DNA of 64,000 bases from Phymorhynchus buccinoides. Taxonomy: Eukaryota > Mollusca > Gastropoda > Neogastropoda > Raphitomidae. Positions 25,864 through 33,039 of the stretch are shown here, piece after piece; position 1 is the stretch's first letter; the number at the start of each line of letters is the position of its first letter. The notes beneath the pieces were generated by a model. That model ran no database searches. It saw only the letters and a program-made list of their open reading frames with translations, and was not told the DNA's origin. The stretch is from contig CM065686.1 of assembly GCA_017654935.2 (NCBI GenBank), positions 31,530,387 through 31,594,386 of the forward strand. Reading direction: 5' to 3'. Made by a program: the position numbers and the translations under genes.

Positions 25864-27493
25864 TGTGTGTTGTCACTGTCTGTGACTGTAACGTGTTTGT
25901 GTGTATGTCTGTCTTAGTGTCAGTCTCAATCTGTGATTGTGTGTGTGTGTAAGAGAGAGAGAGTAATAGTATTACTATTAGCAGTAGTATTAAAGTATGT
26001 TATTGTCAAAGAAAAACTCTTTGTAATATAATCACTCATACAGTCAGTGATAGTTTTCTTAATCTATATTTGTTCAACTAAAGAAAAGCACACACAAAAT
26101 AACCGCGTAAAAAAAATACTGTATGAAAAATACTGTCGGATGTTGAAAAATACTGAGAAGAGTCATAGGTAGTACTGAGAAGAGATTTTGGGGTTGGCAG
26201 CTCTGTTATTAGGACCTGTATTTTGGTTGATGACATTAAACTTGTCCAGTGTCTGTGAAAATACATATGAATTATAGTTAGATTTATGGCGACCTGCTGC
26301 TATATGTTTAGGATGTTGGTAGAATGGTAAATACAGTCAGTAGTTGACTGTGCTGTGTGTGTTGATGCAGGGTGGTGGTAGAATGGTAAAGACAGGCAAT
26401 AGTTGACCGTGCTGTGTGTGTTGATGCAGGGTGGTGGTAGAATGGTAAAGACACAATAGTTGACCGTGCTGTGTGTGTTGATGCAGGGTGGTGGTAGAAT
26501 GATATAGACAGGCAATAGTTGACCGTGCTGTGTGTGTTGATGCAGGGTGGTAGAATGATAAAGACAGACAATAGTTGACCGTGCTGTGTGTGTTGATGCA
26601 GGGTGGTGGTAGAATGGTAAAGACAGTCAATAGTTGGCCGTGCTGTGTGTGTTGATGCAGGGTGGTGGTAGAATGGTAAAGACAGGCAATAGTTGACCGT
26701 GCTGTGTGTGTTGATGCAGGGTGGTGGTAGAATGGTAAAGACAGTCAATAGTTGACTGTGCTGTGTGTGTTGATGCAGGGTGGTGGTAGAATGATATAGA
26801 CAGGCAATAGTTGACCGTGCTGTGTGTGTTGATGCAGGGTGGTGGTAGAATGGTAAAGACAGTCAATAGTTGACCGTGCTGTGTGTGTTGATGCAGGGTG
26901 GTGGTAGAATGGTAAAGACAGTCAATAGTTGACCGTGCTGTGTGTGTTGATGCAGGGTGGTGGTAGAATGGTAAAGACAGTCAATAGTTGACCGTGCTGT
27001 GTGTGTTGATGCAGGGTGGTGGTAGAATGGTAAAGACAGACAATAGTTGACCGTGCTGTGTGTGTTGATGCAGGGTGGTGGTAGAATGGTAAAGACAGAC
27101 AATAGTTGACCGTGCTGTGTGTGTTGATGCAGGGTGGTGGTAGAATGGTAAAGACAGTCAATACTTGACCGTGCTGTATGTGTTAATGCAGGGTGGTTGA
27201 ATGGTAAAGACAGTCAATAGTTGACTGTGCTGTGTGTGTTGATGCAGGGTGGTGGTAGAATGGTAAAGACAGACAATAGTTGACCGTGCTGTGTGTGTTG
27301 ATGCAGGGTGGTGGTAGAATGATAAAGACAGGCAATTCATTGTCCGTGATGTGTGTGTTGATGCAGGGTGGTGGAGAACGGGCAGGAGACAGTGTTGGTG
27401 GAGGAGGACGGGGTGATCAAGTCGCACTGCGTGAACGGCGTGCAGCAGGCTCTGGACGACGGGGGACGCTCCCGACCAAGCATTCGCTCATAG
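5182..27493 (+). CDS. DNAJB6: DnaJ homolog subfamily B member 6-like co-chaperone, seven coding exons
   Basis: Exons: 5182-5264, 6219-6328, 7907-8089, 9558-9666, 13232-13441, 22243-22353, 27367-27493. Every junction is GT-AG and the phases agree, giving 310 residues. Class B Hsp40s of this type stimulate Hsp70 ATPase and suppress aggregation (polyQ and amyloid) in cytosol and nucleus. The J domain occupies about residues 8-75 with the HPD catalytic motif at 37-39 ([20 protein letters not shown]). A G/F-rich region follows ([36 protein letters not shown]). Exon 5 supplies a His-rich segment (ten His then four Arg, about 172-185) ending [13 protein letters not shown]. Exon 6 gives FSSTSFGG and [16 protein letters not shown], and exon 7 gives [16 protein letters not shown]. 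The order J, G/F, S/T and C-terminal VNGKK..TKR..VENGQE is diagnostic of DNAJB6/DNAJB2-type proteins. The start ATG is preceded by AACACC and matches the family N-terminus. Without exon 5 (210 nt, phase 2-2) the product would be 240 aa, the usual short-isoform size. Confidence 0.93.
5319..5536. mobile_element. hAT-like MITE, TIR CAGGGCTCCCA
   Basis: Exact 11-bp terminal inverted repeats (CAGGGCTCCCA / TGGGAGCCCTG) about 218 bp apart. The inside has repeated GAGGGTCC motifs in both orientations. TIRs starting CAGGG are common in hAT elements, but I see no clear 8-bp target duplication. Located in DNAJB6 intron 1. Confidence 0.6.
5790..6185 (-). mobile_element. tRNA-derived SINE in DNAJB6 intron 1
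   Basis: On the minus strand the head resembles a tRNA: box A-like GGCACAGTGGTAACG and box B-like GAGTTTAAACCTGGG. It is followed by a body and a 3' part (TCTCTGTGAAATTC on the plus strand) shared with the SINEs at 44520 and 58370. The insertion ends about 35 bp before exon 2. Confidence 0.65.
6219..6328 (+). CDS. DNAJB6: DNAJB6 coding exon 2 (HPD motif)
   Basis: Acceptor ...GTGGACAG at 6211-6218, donor gtgagt at 6329. Encodes [13 protein letters not shown] and [13 protein letters not shown], covering J-domain helices II (end) and III with the HPD loop. A minus-strand SINE ends only about 30 bp upstream of the acceptor. Confidence 0.93.
7143..7195 (+). pseudogene. Duplicated 3' splice site and 5' part of DNAJB6 exon 3, disrupted
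   Basis: A unit of about 76 bp (intron end, acceptor, and the first 49 nt of exon 3) occurs twice in tandem. Copy 1 is 7143-7195 plus 7857-7879; copy 2 is 7880-7955. Copy 1 is split by the 654-bp hAT derivative. The upstream acceptor (cag ending 7169) is intact. If used, translation runs through YDM into the transposon and meets TGA within a few codons, so it would act as a truncating exon. Confidence 0.85.
7196..7849 (+). mobile_element. Non-autonomous hAT derivative keeping a BED-type zinc finger
   Basis: Terminal inverted repeats CAGACCTGCCTAC (7196) and GTAGGCAGGTCTG (ends 7849). Direct repeat CGACATG on both sides (7189-7195, 7850-7856). Subterminal GCTACGG-type motifs recur near the ends. 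The only coding region is a zinc-finger frame related to the N-terminus of the transposase at 23143; the catalytic RNase H domain is gone. The insertion lies in the duplicated copy of exon 3. Confidence 0.85.
7438..7806 (+). CDS. BED-like zinc-finger protein encoded by hAT derivative (122 aa)
   Basis: Intact frame beginning [11 protein letters not shown], with a basic nuclear-type stretch ([15 protein letters not shown]). Next is [18 protein letters not shown] and the finger [14 protein letters not shown] with downstream [10 protein letters not shown]. The arrangement C-x2-C ... H-x4-H parallels [14 protein letters not shown] in the autonomous hAT at 23143. It stops (TGA 7804-7806) about 30 bp before the right TIR, so the element is little more than TIRs plus a DNA-binding domain. 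Expression is unknown. The start could also be 7399, but 7438 aligns with the related transposase. It may simply be a deletion derivative. Confidence 0.6.
   Translation: MADSSSSSDSGDVSNEKNRTQTRKRKSSGTPSCSKKKHRPDAQVFKIAYTEEWPCIVRSRLGANHAHCNLCHADFAVNHGGRDDRQHVQSAKHKQYVSAQEENKLIAVVCGCYEKICHATEN
7907..8089 (+). CDS. DNAJB6: DNAJB6 coding exon 3 (end of J domain, G/F region)
   Basis: Acceptor TGTCTACAG ending at 7906, donor gtcagg at 8090. Encodes [18 protein letters not shown], then a G/F-rich stretch. Its 5' part and acceptor are tandemly duplicated upstream; the upstream copy (7170-7195) is broken by an hAT insertion. Confidence 0.9.
9558..9666 (+). CDS. DNAJB6: DNAJB6 coding exon 4 (G/F region)
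   Basis: Acceptor TCCTCAG ending 9557, donor gtgagt at 9667. Encodes [20 protein letters not shown] and [16 protein letters not shown]. Ends in phase 2. Confidence 0.9.
10871..11078. repeat. 104-bp direct tandem duplication
   Basis: Two adjacent, nearly identical 104-bp copies (10871-10974, 10975-11078) starting CCGTGATGGTG, in DNAJB6 intron 4. The near identity suggests a recent event. Confidence 0.9.
11107..11335 (-). mobile_element. Short interspersed element with 15-bp target duplication
   Basis: Exact 15-bp direct repeats TTGAAATTTGGGGGC at 11092-11106 and 11336-11350 flank a 229-bp element. A second copy lies at about 60622-60820. On the minus strand it begins with a poly-A-like stretch and a self-complementary GGCGGT...ACCGCTAC segment holding a box A-like TAGCCGATGAGG. 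The long target duplication indicates retrotransposition. Orientation and a pol III origin are inferences. Confidence 0.7.
13051..13073 (+). promoter_or_regulatory. Intronic G-quadruplex motif upstream of exon 5
   Basis: Four runs of three or more G with short loops (GGGG, GGG, GGG, GGG within 23 nt) on the sense strand, about 160 nt before the exon 5 acceptor. Such motifs can affect choice of nearby exons; here the role is inference. Confidence 0.45.
13232..13441 (+). CDS. DNAJB6: DNAJB6 exon 5, in-frame 210-nt His-rich exon (possible cassette)
   Basis: Acceptor GCTGCTTGCAG ending 13231, donor gtaaac at 13442. Phase is 2 at both ends and the length is divisible by three, so skipping keeps frame. 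The exon is much more GC/CpG-rich than its introns. It encodes ten consecutive His and four Arg, a Gly/Glu stretch, then [18 protein letters not shown] and [11 protein letters not shown]. The last part, joined to FSSTSFGG of exon 6, resembles the S/T-rich segment of vertebrate DNAJB6 (family knowledge, not aligned here). This supports a genuine exon. Confidence 0.75.
14395..15248. mobile_element. Element with 125-bp tandem core and terminal hairpin (Helentron/HINE-like?)
   Basis: A left end with AACCAGCC is followed by five full and one partial 125-bp repeats (14409-15058). A unique tail then ends in a 9-bp perfect stem TTAACCAGC / GCTGGTTAA (15218-15247, 12-nt loop). A tandem core with a 3' hairpin and no coding sequence matches the structure of Helentron-associated elements and bivalve pearl-type elements. 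Family assignment is inference. Confidence 0.5.
14409..15058. repeat. 125-bp tandem repeat, 5.2 copies
   Basis: Units start CGGCAGCATTTTCGG at 14409, 14534, 14659, 14784, 14909 and 15034 (partial). They differ at a few positions (GGGTCC/GGCTCC, CGATCA/CGATAA, ACACCC/ACGCCC). Open frames across it are by-products of the repeat. Confidence 0.95.
15340..15440 (-). mobile_element. LINE-type 3' tail fragment
   Basis: TTTATATCGCACTCAA followed by AAGTGCTTCACAATC resembles the 3' terminal part of the LINE at 325-400 (TTTATATAGCGC ... GCGCTTTACAATC). Probably a very short 5'-truncated or tail-derived copy. Confidence 0.4.
16718..16955. repeat. 119-bp direct tandem duplication
   Basis: Two adjacent copies (16718-16836, 16837-16955) starting ATAAAGAGGGG, with only a couple of differences. 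In DNAJB6 intron 5. Confidence 0.9.
17395..17500. repeat. Dispersed repeat, second copy near 41325-41420
   Basis: The phrases TTTCCTGTCA..CATGAGCG, ATGC(A/G)TCATGCTGCCG and ATGTCCG occur in the same order in both places. No coding potential. It directly precedes the 63-bp array. Confidence 0.6.
17522..21425. repeat. 63-bp minisatellite, about 62 copies
   Basis: Homogeneous array of a 63-bp unit (CTGCGCATGGTAGTAAACAA ... GCTTGTTTGAAGCGTCCAG) in DNAJB6 intron 5. Because 63 is divisible by three and one minus-strand frame lacks stops, a 1288-codon open frame exists with a 21-residue period. I regard it as non-coding. Almost the only variation is C or T at one CpG (GCTGCGCATGG / GCTGTGCATGG), each in about half the units. 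Two internal units (near 19215 and 19910) and the right border have TTTGCAG in place of TTTGAAG. Confidence 0.97.
21465..21637. mobile_element. TA-flanked MITE, 'ATAAGGCGCACC' family
   Basis: TIRs CCATATTTTTTACTATAAGG and its partner reading CCTTATAGACCGAAAAATACGG, with TA on each side (21463-21464, 21638-21639). The same family is at 21805, 37688, 44438 and 60542. The TA target suggests Tc1/mariner-like mobilisation (inference). Confidence 0.75.
21805..22150. mobile_element. Truncated 'GGCGCACC' MITE with nested insertion
   Basis: GACTGAGACCCCTG ... CCTTATATAATATGAC on the left and AAATTTGGAGGGTGCGCCTT on the right match the 37688 copy. The two halves are separated by the element at 21847-22071. 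Confidence 0.65.
21847..22071. mobile_element. Tigger/pogo-like MITE nested in another MITE
   Basis: TA on both sides (21845-21846, 22072-22073). Inverted ends CAAACCTGTATTCTAAGAC and GTCTTATGACAGAGGTTTG resemble those of the 42386-42949 element. It interrupts the 21805-22150 MITE at a TA present in intact copies (AATAATACAGTAAG). Confidence 0.7.
22243..22353 (+). CDS. DNAJB6: DNAJB6 coding exon 6 (S/T-rich region)
   Basis: Acceptor GTGCTGTGCAG ending 22242, donor gtcagt at 22354. Encodes [30 protein letters not shown] and VVTKR, the most family-specific part of the protein. The donor is followed within about 30 nt by a C/CT-rich tract. Confidence 0.92.
22387..22479. repeat. C/CT microsatellite after exon 6 donor
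   Basis: C-run followed by (CT)n with a few interruptions, starting about 30 nt after the exon 6 donor. Confidence 0.95.
23143..25543 (+). CDS. hAT-superfamily transposase with BED-type finger, two exons
   Basis: Exon 1 23143-24354 (donor gtgagt) and exon 2 24710-25543 (acceptor TTTTTTCCAG), phase 0, 681 residues with no internal stop. The N-terminus is basic ([10 protein letters not shown]). A BED-like finger follows ([14 protein letters not shown] ... HTKSTRH). RNase H-like catalytic features are [17 protein letters not shown] (first acidic), [17 protein letters not shown] (second) and [12 protein letters not shown] (RW motif). An all-alpha insertion follows, and the C-terminal dimerisation block has [20 protein letters not shown]. 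This matches the hAT/ZNF862-like architecture. An upstream in-frame ATG at 22948 would add 65 residues, but 23143 aligns with the start of the short relative at 7438. The 355-bp intron holds a (CA)n(GA)n tract. Confidence 0.88.
25811..25860. repeat. (CT)n microsatellite in hAT 3' region
   Basis: About 50 bp of CT between the transposase stop and the right TIR. Confidence 0.95.
26311..27366. repeat. 59-bp minisatellite ending at the last DNAJB6 exon, about 18 copies
   Basis: The unit includes TGTGTGTGTTGATGCAG then GGTGGTGGTAGAATGG and TAAAGACAGTCAATAG. The last unit runs into the genuine acceptor TGTGTTGATGCAG and exon start GGTGGTGGAGAACGGGCAG, so every unit carries a copy of the 3' splice site plus a mutated copy of the first ~28 nt of the exon. 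Units differ by A/T/G changes in GACAG(T/G/A)CAATAG and by small deletions. Confidence 0.95.
27367..27493 (+). CDS. DNAJB6: DNAJB6 last coding exon (C-terminal domain and stop)
   Basis: Acceptor GTTGATGCAG ending 27366, stop TAG 27491-27493. Encodes [20 protein letters not shown] and [20 protein letters not shown]. The acceptor and first bases of this exon are the seed of the 59-bp minisatellite immediately upstream. Confidence 0.92.
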
Positions 27494-29853
27494 CTCCTCC
27501 GCCCCCGCACCCTTCCTTCCTTCTTCAGATTCCTTTCCCTGCTGCTTCTTCTTCATCTGCCCTGCCAACATCTGCCCTTTCTTCAAATACCCATTGTCAA
27601 TATTATTTTTTTCGTGTGTTGAGTTTTTGTCCATTAGCCTTTTGTTTGTTTCTTTCTTATTTTGAAAGAAATTTGTTTTGTTGTTCTTATCCATCTTTTG
27701 TGATACAGCAGGGATTAAATATTTGAAGAGTTGTATCATTAAATTTTCGACGTTTCAGTCCAGGAAGTAACTTGTGTCCATATTTTCTTGTCCCGCGCAT
27801 GCCATTTTGAAAACACGAAGAATAAGTTCTTTTTTTTTTTTTAAAGCTTGTTTGAAACTTATAAAAAGTGTTGGTCTGATTTAGTACATTCACTAATTAA
27901 AATTTTGTTTATAAGTTTGTTGCAGAGCGCACAATGTATTTTTAGAATATATACTGGGAGAACTTGTCAGAAACTTGCCACAATCACGTATGGTTGTACT
28001 GGTGGGATGCAATTTGTTCATGCTTGTGCAGAATTTTAAAAACAACAGAATTGAAAGTAACAATTCTTTTTCTTTTTTTTGTCAATCGAGTATGAAGCTA
28101 CTGCATTGAGAATTACATCATTACCGAAAAGTTTAAAAACATTTTGGCATATTGGTTGTTGAAGAGTTGTGGTTGAATATACTTTTGTTGTTGTTGCAAA
28201 AACACTACATTGTTTTCAGTCATTTTTAGATGGAGAACATTTGATACCGCATATAAGATAAATTATATGGAATTTTGTTATACCTTTCTACAGCGCATGC
28301 TAACCAAGTTGAAATTCTGAAATGTTGCGTTTAAGTCGGTTTCATTTGAAAAGTTACTACTATCAGAACCCATGCATTGTGGTGTGCAATTTATTAAATA
28401 TCAGCTCAGTATATATAAAGGATGGATCTGTTTTCAAAAGTAAAGAAATCCAGTCATCGGAAAGCATGGAGAAGAAGAGTGTGATGCTTTGGGACAGGAC
28501 TGTTTGCAAGGATGTGAGAGTTACACGTAAGTGCGTCAATACACTTTTTCTATTCGACTGCCTAATTTAAAAAAAGGAACAAAACGTACAGAGAGCAGAC
28601 AAGATCGTACAGATTGTTGAATTTGGTAGTAGACTTTCTTCTTATGCGCACGGTGAAGGCGAAAGAAGATTGCAGCGTGCATGTTTTCATTTTCAATCAT
28701 ACCAATTTTACATCACATTATAGATTGAAGAAAGAGGAGATTGACAAAGGATGTCAACACAAATTTGACAGGGCTTGGCTGGATGAAACTGTATCGGACT
28801 ACAAGATCCGTGAAGCCAAGCCGCAAATTTGATGTCGCAGGCAAAAGTTTTGTTGGAGTACTTTTGACAATGCCATCGGCTACGCTTTTTTGTTTTGGAC
28901 CCTCTCACATCCCTGTGTTTGTTGAAGCTTGAAATCAAACACTATCATCTAAACATGAAAGTATAGGCTCCTCTGGCAGGGTGGATTGTGTGACATTTCG
29001 TGATGCAGTGGTTTTTGTCTTATCATTGTAGCTGTAACATTGGTATTTTCTTTCCCTTTTTTTTTTATCTACTATTTAAAAACTTTTCATCTTTTTTGAT
29101 TTTTTTAACGTTTTGTTTCTTCTCCACCCCCCCACCCCCCCCACCCCACCCCCATGTTTTGGTCCGATTTTTTTTGTCCAGTTCAAAATACACTGGAATC
29201 GCAGGATCGGTTTTTCGGTTGAACTGTCTTGGGCAAAGTAACCCTCGCTGTGACGTTGACGCTGCTTTCAAGGGTTGGAATTTAGGTATCCAGTTTCCAT
29301 GACAAATTCACAGATTCTAGACCTTTCTTATTTCTAACCCCTCGCCCTTTTTTGGTCTAGATATACTCGCCATGTTTGATATTAGTGTATGTTACTCCAA
29401 TTAACTTAGAACTATTGTAAGTTCGTTGGGTTTAGGAAGGTGGGGGGAAATGTTAAGTGGGTAAAGGATTTTTTTTTTTTTGGGCTAGAAGAAAACTACG
29501 CTTGGCTGTTTTCAGCAGGTTATTGGATGGGAAGTGTCAGTCTGAAGCTTTCCTCTTGCCATAATGATATATTGTCCCTGAGGTTTGGGCTTTTTCGGTT
29601 AAATTTCTTTTTAATATTGGTTTTTCTTGTAGCCCAAATGCGGCCCAAGACATGACTCAAGCGTCATTTCTTCGACGGAATAAAAATGTTGATGCTTGCT
29701 TGACGCGGTAGTGAGCTGGTCCATTTGCGTCTGTCTCTGTTGTGTAACATTTTGGTGTTATTTTCATCTGCAGTTTTCTGATTTGAGCAGTGTGCTTTTC
29801 TTTGGTTTCATCATTAACTTCTTTTTCTATCTTTTTATTTTTGTTATGTCTTT

Positions 29854-30343
29854 GAGACCTGTTTACCATCCCGATTTTGCCGTAATTTTTACTGGAAAAA
29901 AGTCAAATTACGGCTACGAGTTTTTCTCCTAAATATTAAAAAAACCCAACTACAGTTGCGTCGGTAAGCGAAGCTTTTGAAACGATGCGGTGAAAAGTCA
30001 TTTCGCGCCATTTCCTTTTCTGTTTCAAAATGGCGTCCAAGCAAGTGCATTCCGAAGCTTCTGTATCTTCTGGTCGAAAATCAAAAGAAAAGACATCAAA
30101 AGTGGCACAGAAATTCCGGGAAAGTTACCTCCAAATTCCAGGAATACGTCACTCAGCACTAGGTGACAAGCATGCATTCTGAGTCTACTGCTCGATGGAC
30201 ATTAGTATTGCACACTCAGGTCAGTACGATATCGACGTTCATTGTGATACGCAGAAGCACGTGTTGGATTACAGTTTTTTTCTTCTCAAAATTAGTTTTT
30301 GGTTTCAGAAATTACATCTTTGCAAAATAGGGGTAAACAGGTC
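29854..30343 (+). mobile_element. hAT zinc-finger relic with 8-bp target duplication
   Basis: ATGTCTTT occurs exactly on both sides (29846-29853, 30344-30351). Inverted ends are GACCTGTTTACC (left, preceded by GA) and GGTAAACAGGTC (right). A degraded frame from ATG 30030 (MASKQVHSEASVSSGRKSKE) reaches HAF, then a TGA where the first zinc-binding Cys would be, then VYCSMDISIAHSG and DVHCDTQKHV. This is the same BED-type finger as in the elements at 7196 and 22577. The catalytic domain is absent. Confidence 0.8.
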
Positions 30344-30919
30344 ATGTCTTTCTTGTTTTTTCCCTTTGCGCTTTTTGAAAGTGCACTACTTTTGCTGTGC
30401 AGATAATGCATATCCAAACCTCCTAATCTGCTGAGGTGATGTAGATGCTTAGATTTCATTTTGTCTCAAACTCTTGACCAACAACAGCATATGTCAGTTT
30501 TTTTTAATCTGACGTTAACTGTTTTCGTCTTTTTGTTGTTAGTTTCATAATCGTTTGCTTTGTTTGTCACAAACATAATATTTGGTTTTATTATTTTTAA
30601 TGTTTCGTTCTTAATATTTAAAAAAAATCAAGAAAGCTGCCAGGCATCTTTGACATTTCCGTGTAACCCTAGATGTAAATGTTTCATGTAAATATGGAAA
30701 ATATTAACAAAATTCATGATACCGATTGTATCTAGCACCACAACAATTACTAACGAACGGTGATGCTGCCATTTGTGAGGCACATTACTAAAAGGCTACA
30801 TATTATTTTTTACTGCAGAGCTTTTGATGTGTATAAAAGTTGATCTTTTCGTGCGTTACGTGTACATTCAGTGTTGTAGATCTGTGTTTTAATTCGAATT
30901 ATGACGGGATGGAGAAACC

Positions 30920-30925
30920 AATAAA
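30920..30925 (+). terminator. Candidate polyadenylation signal AATAAA (DNAJB6)
   Basis: AATAAA followed about 15 nt later by a GT/T-rich stretch. It is the last strong signal before the convergent gene. Confidence 0.35.
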
Positions 30926-30945
30926 AGTCTGAGCACAGTTTGTTC

Positions 30946-32640
30946 ATTGGATGCTTTCTCTCGTTTTGCCTCGAATGAAGGGTCTACGTTTCTGTCTGCG
31001 TCGATTTATCCGTCTGCCTGTGACCAACTGGAAAAGATATGAGTCGATCACGATTGAAATTTGAATTGATTTTGATGAAATTCCATTGAGGAGTAGGGTA
31101 TACAGGCATGAAAGAATTCTGCGTTTCGCGGAATAAGAAAACAATTCCGCGTAAAGGACCGATCTTGCCGTATTCTTATATCTACAAGTCTCTATTTGGC
31201 GATTCTCAAACTGGTTAACCGGAAGTCGCTTTAGCTCACTCGCTTCATTTGTGCGAAGGAAGGCGAAATGAGTAGCTCCCGCTCAACAAAAGTAGCGATG
31301 TTAGCTGAAAATGTGGGTGGAAGGATATTTGTGCCGACCAAATTTTCGGAATAGATTATCCCCCCTCCCCGCTGAACAAAACTTGTGACGTGAGCTAGGT
31401 GAAAAGGTGGTTGGAACTTTTTTTTTGGGAACGTTCTGCTCAACAAAACTTCGGACGTTAGGTGAAAATCCGGGTGGAAGGATTTTTCTCGGTTGAAAAA
31501 ATCTCATTCTTTTGATGCCTGAAAGATGTTTGTGCTGGAAAAAAATTGGGGGGAACGTTCTGCTCAACAAAACTTCCGACGTTAGGTGAAAATCCGGGTG
31601 GAAGGATTTCTTGGCTGAAAAAATCTCCTCTTTTTTTTATCTTCATCCACTTTCATGCCTGGGTATAACAGAAATTTGGGCCGTTGATCAGTCATTCAGA
31701 ACCATGAAATTTGAATTGATTATGTTGAAATTCCATTGAGGAGTAGGGTATAACAGAAATTTGGGCCGTTGATCAGTCATTCATAACCATGAAATTTGAA
31801 TTGATTATGTTGAAATTCCATTGAGGAGTAGGGTATAACAGAAATTTGGGCCGTTGATCAGTCATTCAAAACCATGACATTTTTATTGATTTTATTCAGT
31901 GCTTGTTTTTGTTGATGGTGCTGGTGGTTTAAAAAATAATAAATATTTGGAATTGCCAAGTAATGAACAGTTTGAACATTTTGGTAAGATATGCATTTTT
32001 TGAACATCATGTTAAAATACACTAAAGGTCTGAGTTTATCGAGTACATTTGGTGACAGGATTCTTTTATCTGTCATTCTTCCCTTTTACAAATATGTCTT
32101 GTTACGAGCTCTTCTGGTGGCCTGATAGGAAGGAGATCACTCTCATGGCTTATTTTTACTTCCCTTGGTCAAACAGAAGGCATCTATTTATGCCGCTCAA
32201 GCGCCAAAGAGACAGAAACGGAGAGAGTGAGCTTGTCCTCGTTCACAAAATGTCTTCTAGTGCGCCATCTATGTGAAAGGGCAATAAATCCACCTAAAGC
32301 ACTCATAACTACTAGACTGTCACAGTTGTTTTCCATAGTAGAAACTAGTACTGTATTATGCTTAAAATGTTTTTTTCAATTTCTGAAAATGTGATGAAAA
32401 GCAGTTCATGCGGAATTCCCATGCGCAAGGAAGAAGGGTAAAACTACTGATTAGGGGAAATACGGACATGTGCGCAAATCTTTTCCCTTCTTTCTTTTAC
32501 TTATTGACGGATTGCGCACAGGTTTACGCACGGAATCTCCGCATGTATGCGTACATACCCTAAGTCAATATCATGCTGGGCATTTGCAATCACTCGCACC
32601 CACAATAGAGACAACTCAAACAGTTCCTTTTTTTCCATAA
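30946..32640. other. Intergenic region between convergent genes
   Basis: Contains the tandem repeats above. No gene recognised. Sequence 32400-32560 contains imperfect inverted phrases (GCGCAAGG, GTGCGCAAATC, GATTGCGCACAGG). Confidence 0.4.
31040..31875. repeat. Two interleaved tandem repeat families
   Basis: A unit of about 120 bp with GCTCAACAAAACTT and GTTAGGTGAAAATCCGGGTG recurs three to four times between 31270 and 31625 with decay. A unit of about 95 bp containing GAAATTTGAATTGATT and CATTGAGGAGTAGGGTAT recurs at 31055, 31705 and 31790, with GGTATAACAGAAATTTGGGC between copies. The arrangement suggests the first array was duplicated into the second. Confidence 0.8.
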
Positions 32641-32649
32641 TCGAAACCT

Positions 32650-32655
32650 TTTATT
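32650..32655 (-). terminator. Candidate polyadenylation signal AATAAA (RECK)
   Basis: Minus-strand AATAAA in TGAATAAAAGGTTTCG. If used, the RECK 3' UTR would be about 7.4 kb. Confidence 0.35.
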
Positions 32656-33000
32656 CAGACACATAGTATATAACACGACGTCACAGATTTGATGCATGAA
32701 GTGTTGACAATGTCTCCCGTGTAATAACAACCACCAAGTTAATGCCATGGATCCCAGTGAGGTCCCCAACCTCCACTCCCCTCCCCCCCTCTCCCTGTCT
32801 CTCCCCCAACAGTGGCAGACAGTCATCGATAACGGGCCACAAATGTGGGGGCACAACAAAACGATGATGATGAAAAAAACAAAAACTTGTCAAATTACTG
32901 TGCAGCACATCTAACGTACAGACTAGCTCGTCAACCTCACACATATGCACACAGACACACAAGCTTAAGCACACACACACACACATACTTGCATGCACAC

Positions 33001-33039
<39 letters not shown>

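Larger units (their letters stand above)
22577..26204 (+). mobile_element. Autonomous-looking hAT transposon in DNAJB6 intron 6
   Basis: Terminal inverted repeats AGAGCTGCCAACC (22577) and GGTTGGCAGCTCT (ends 26204), extendable by one base as CAGAGC...GCTCTG. Flanks GTTATTAC (left) and GTTATTAG (right) give an 8-bp target duplication with one mismatch. Subterminal ATACGG motifs cluster at the left end, including a GCCGTAT/ATACGGC hairpin; AAAATACTG motifs cluster at the right. It encodes a full two-exon transposase in the same orientation as DNAJB6. Total 3.6 kb. It could still be active. Confidence 0.9.
27494..30945 (+). other. Probable DNAJB6 3' untranslated region
   Basis: AT-rich, no convincing coding sequence. 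A C-run block (29127-29155) lies on the plus strand. It includes the hAT relic at 29854-30343. AATAAA at 30920-30925 is followed by GT-rich sequence (GTTTGTTCATTGG) and is the best 3' end candidate I see; earlier cleavage is possible. Confidence 0.4.

Noticed and set aside
26308..27427. Minus-strand ORFs with [16 protein letters not shown] repeats
   Set aside because: Shadows of the 59-bp minisatellite in changing frames.
28322..28832. Small plus-strand ORFs in the DNAJB6 3' region
   Set aside because: No recognisable motif; base composition same as surrounding non-coding DNA.
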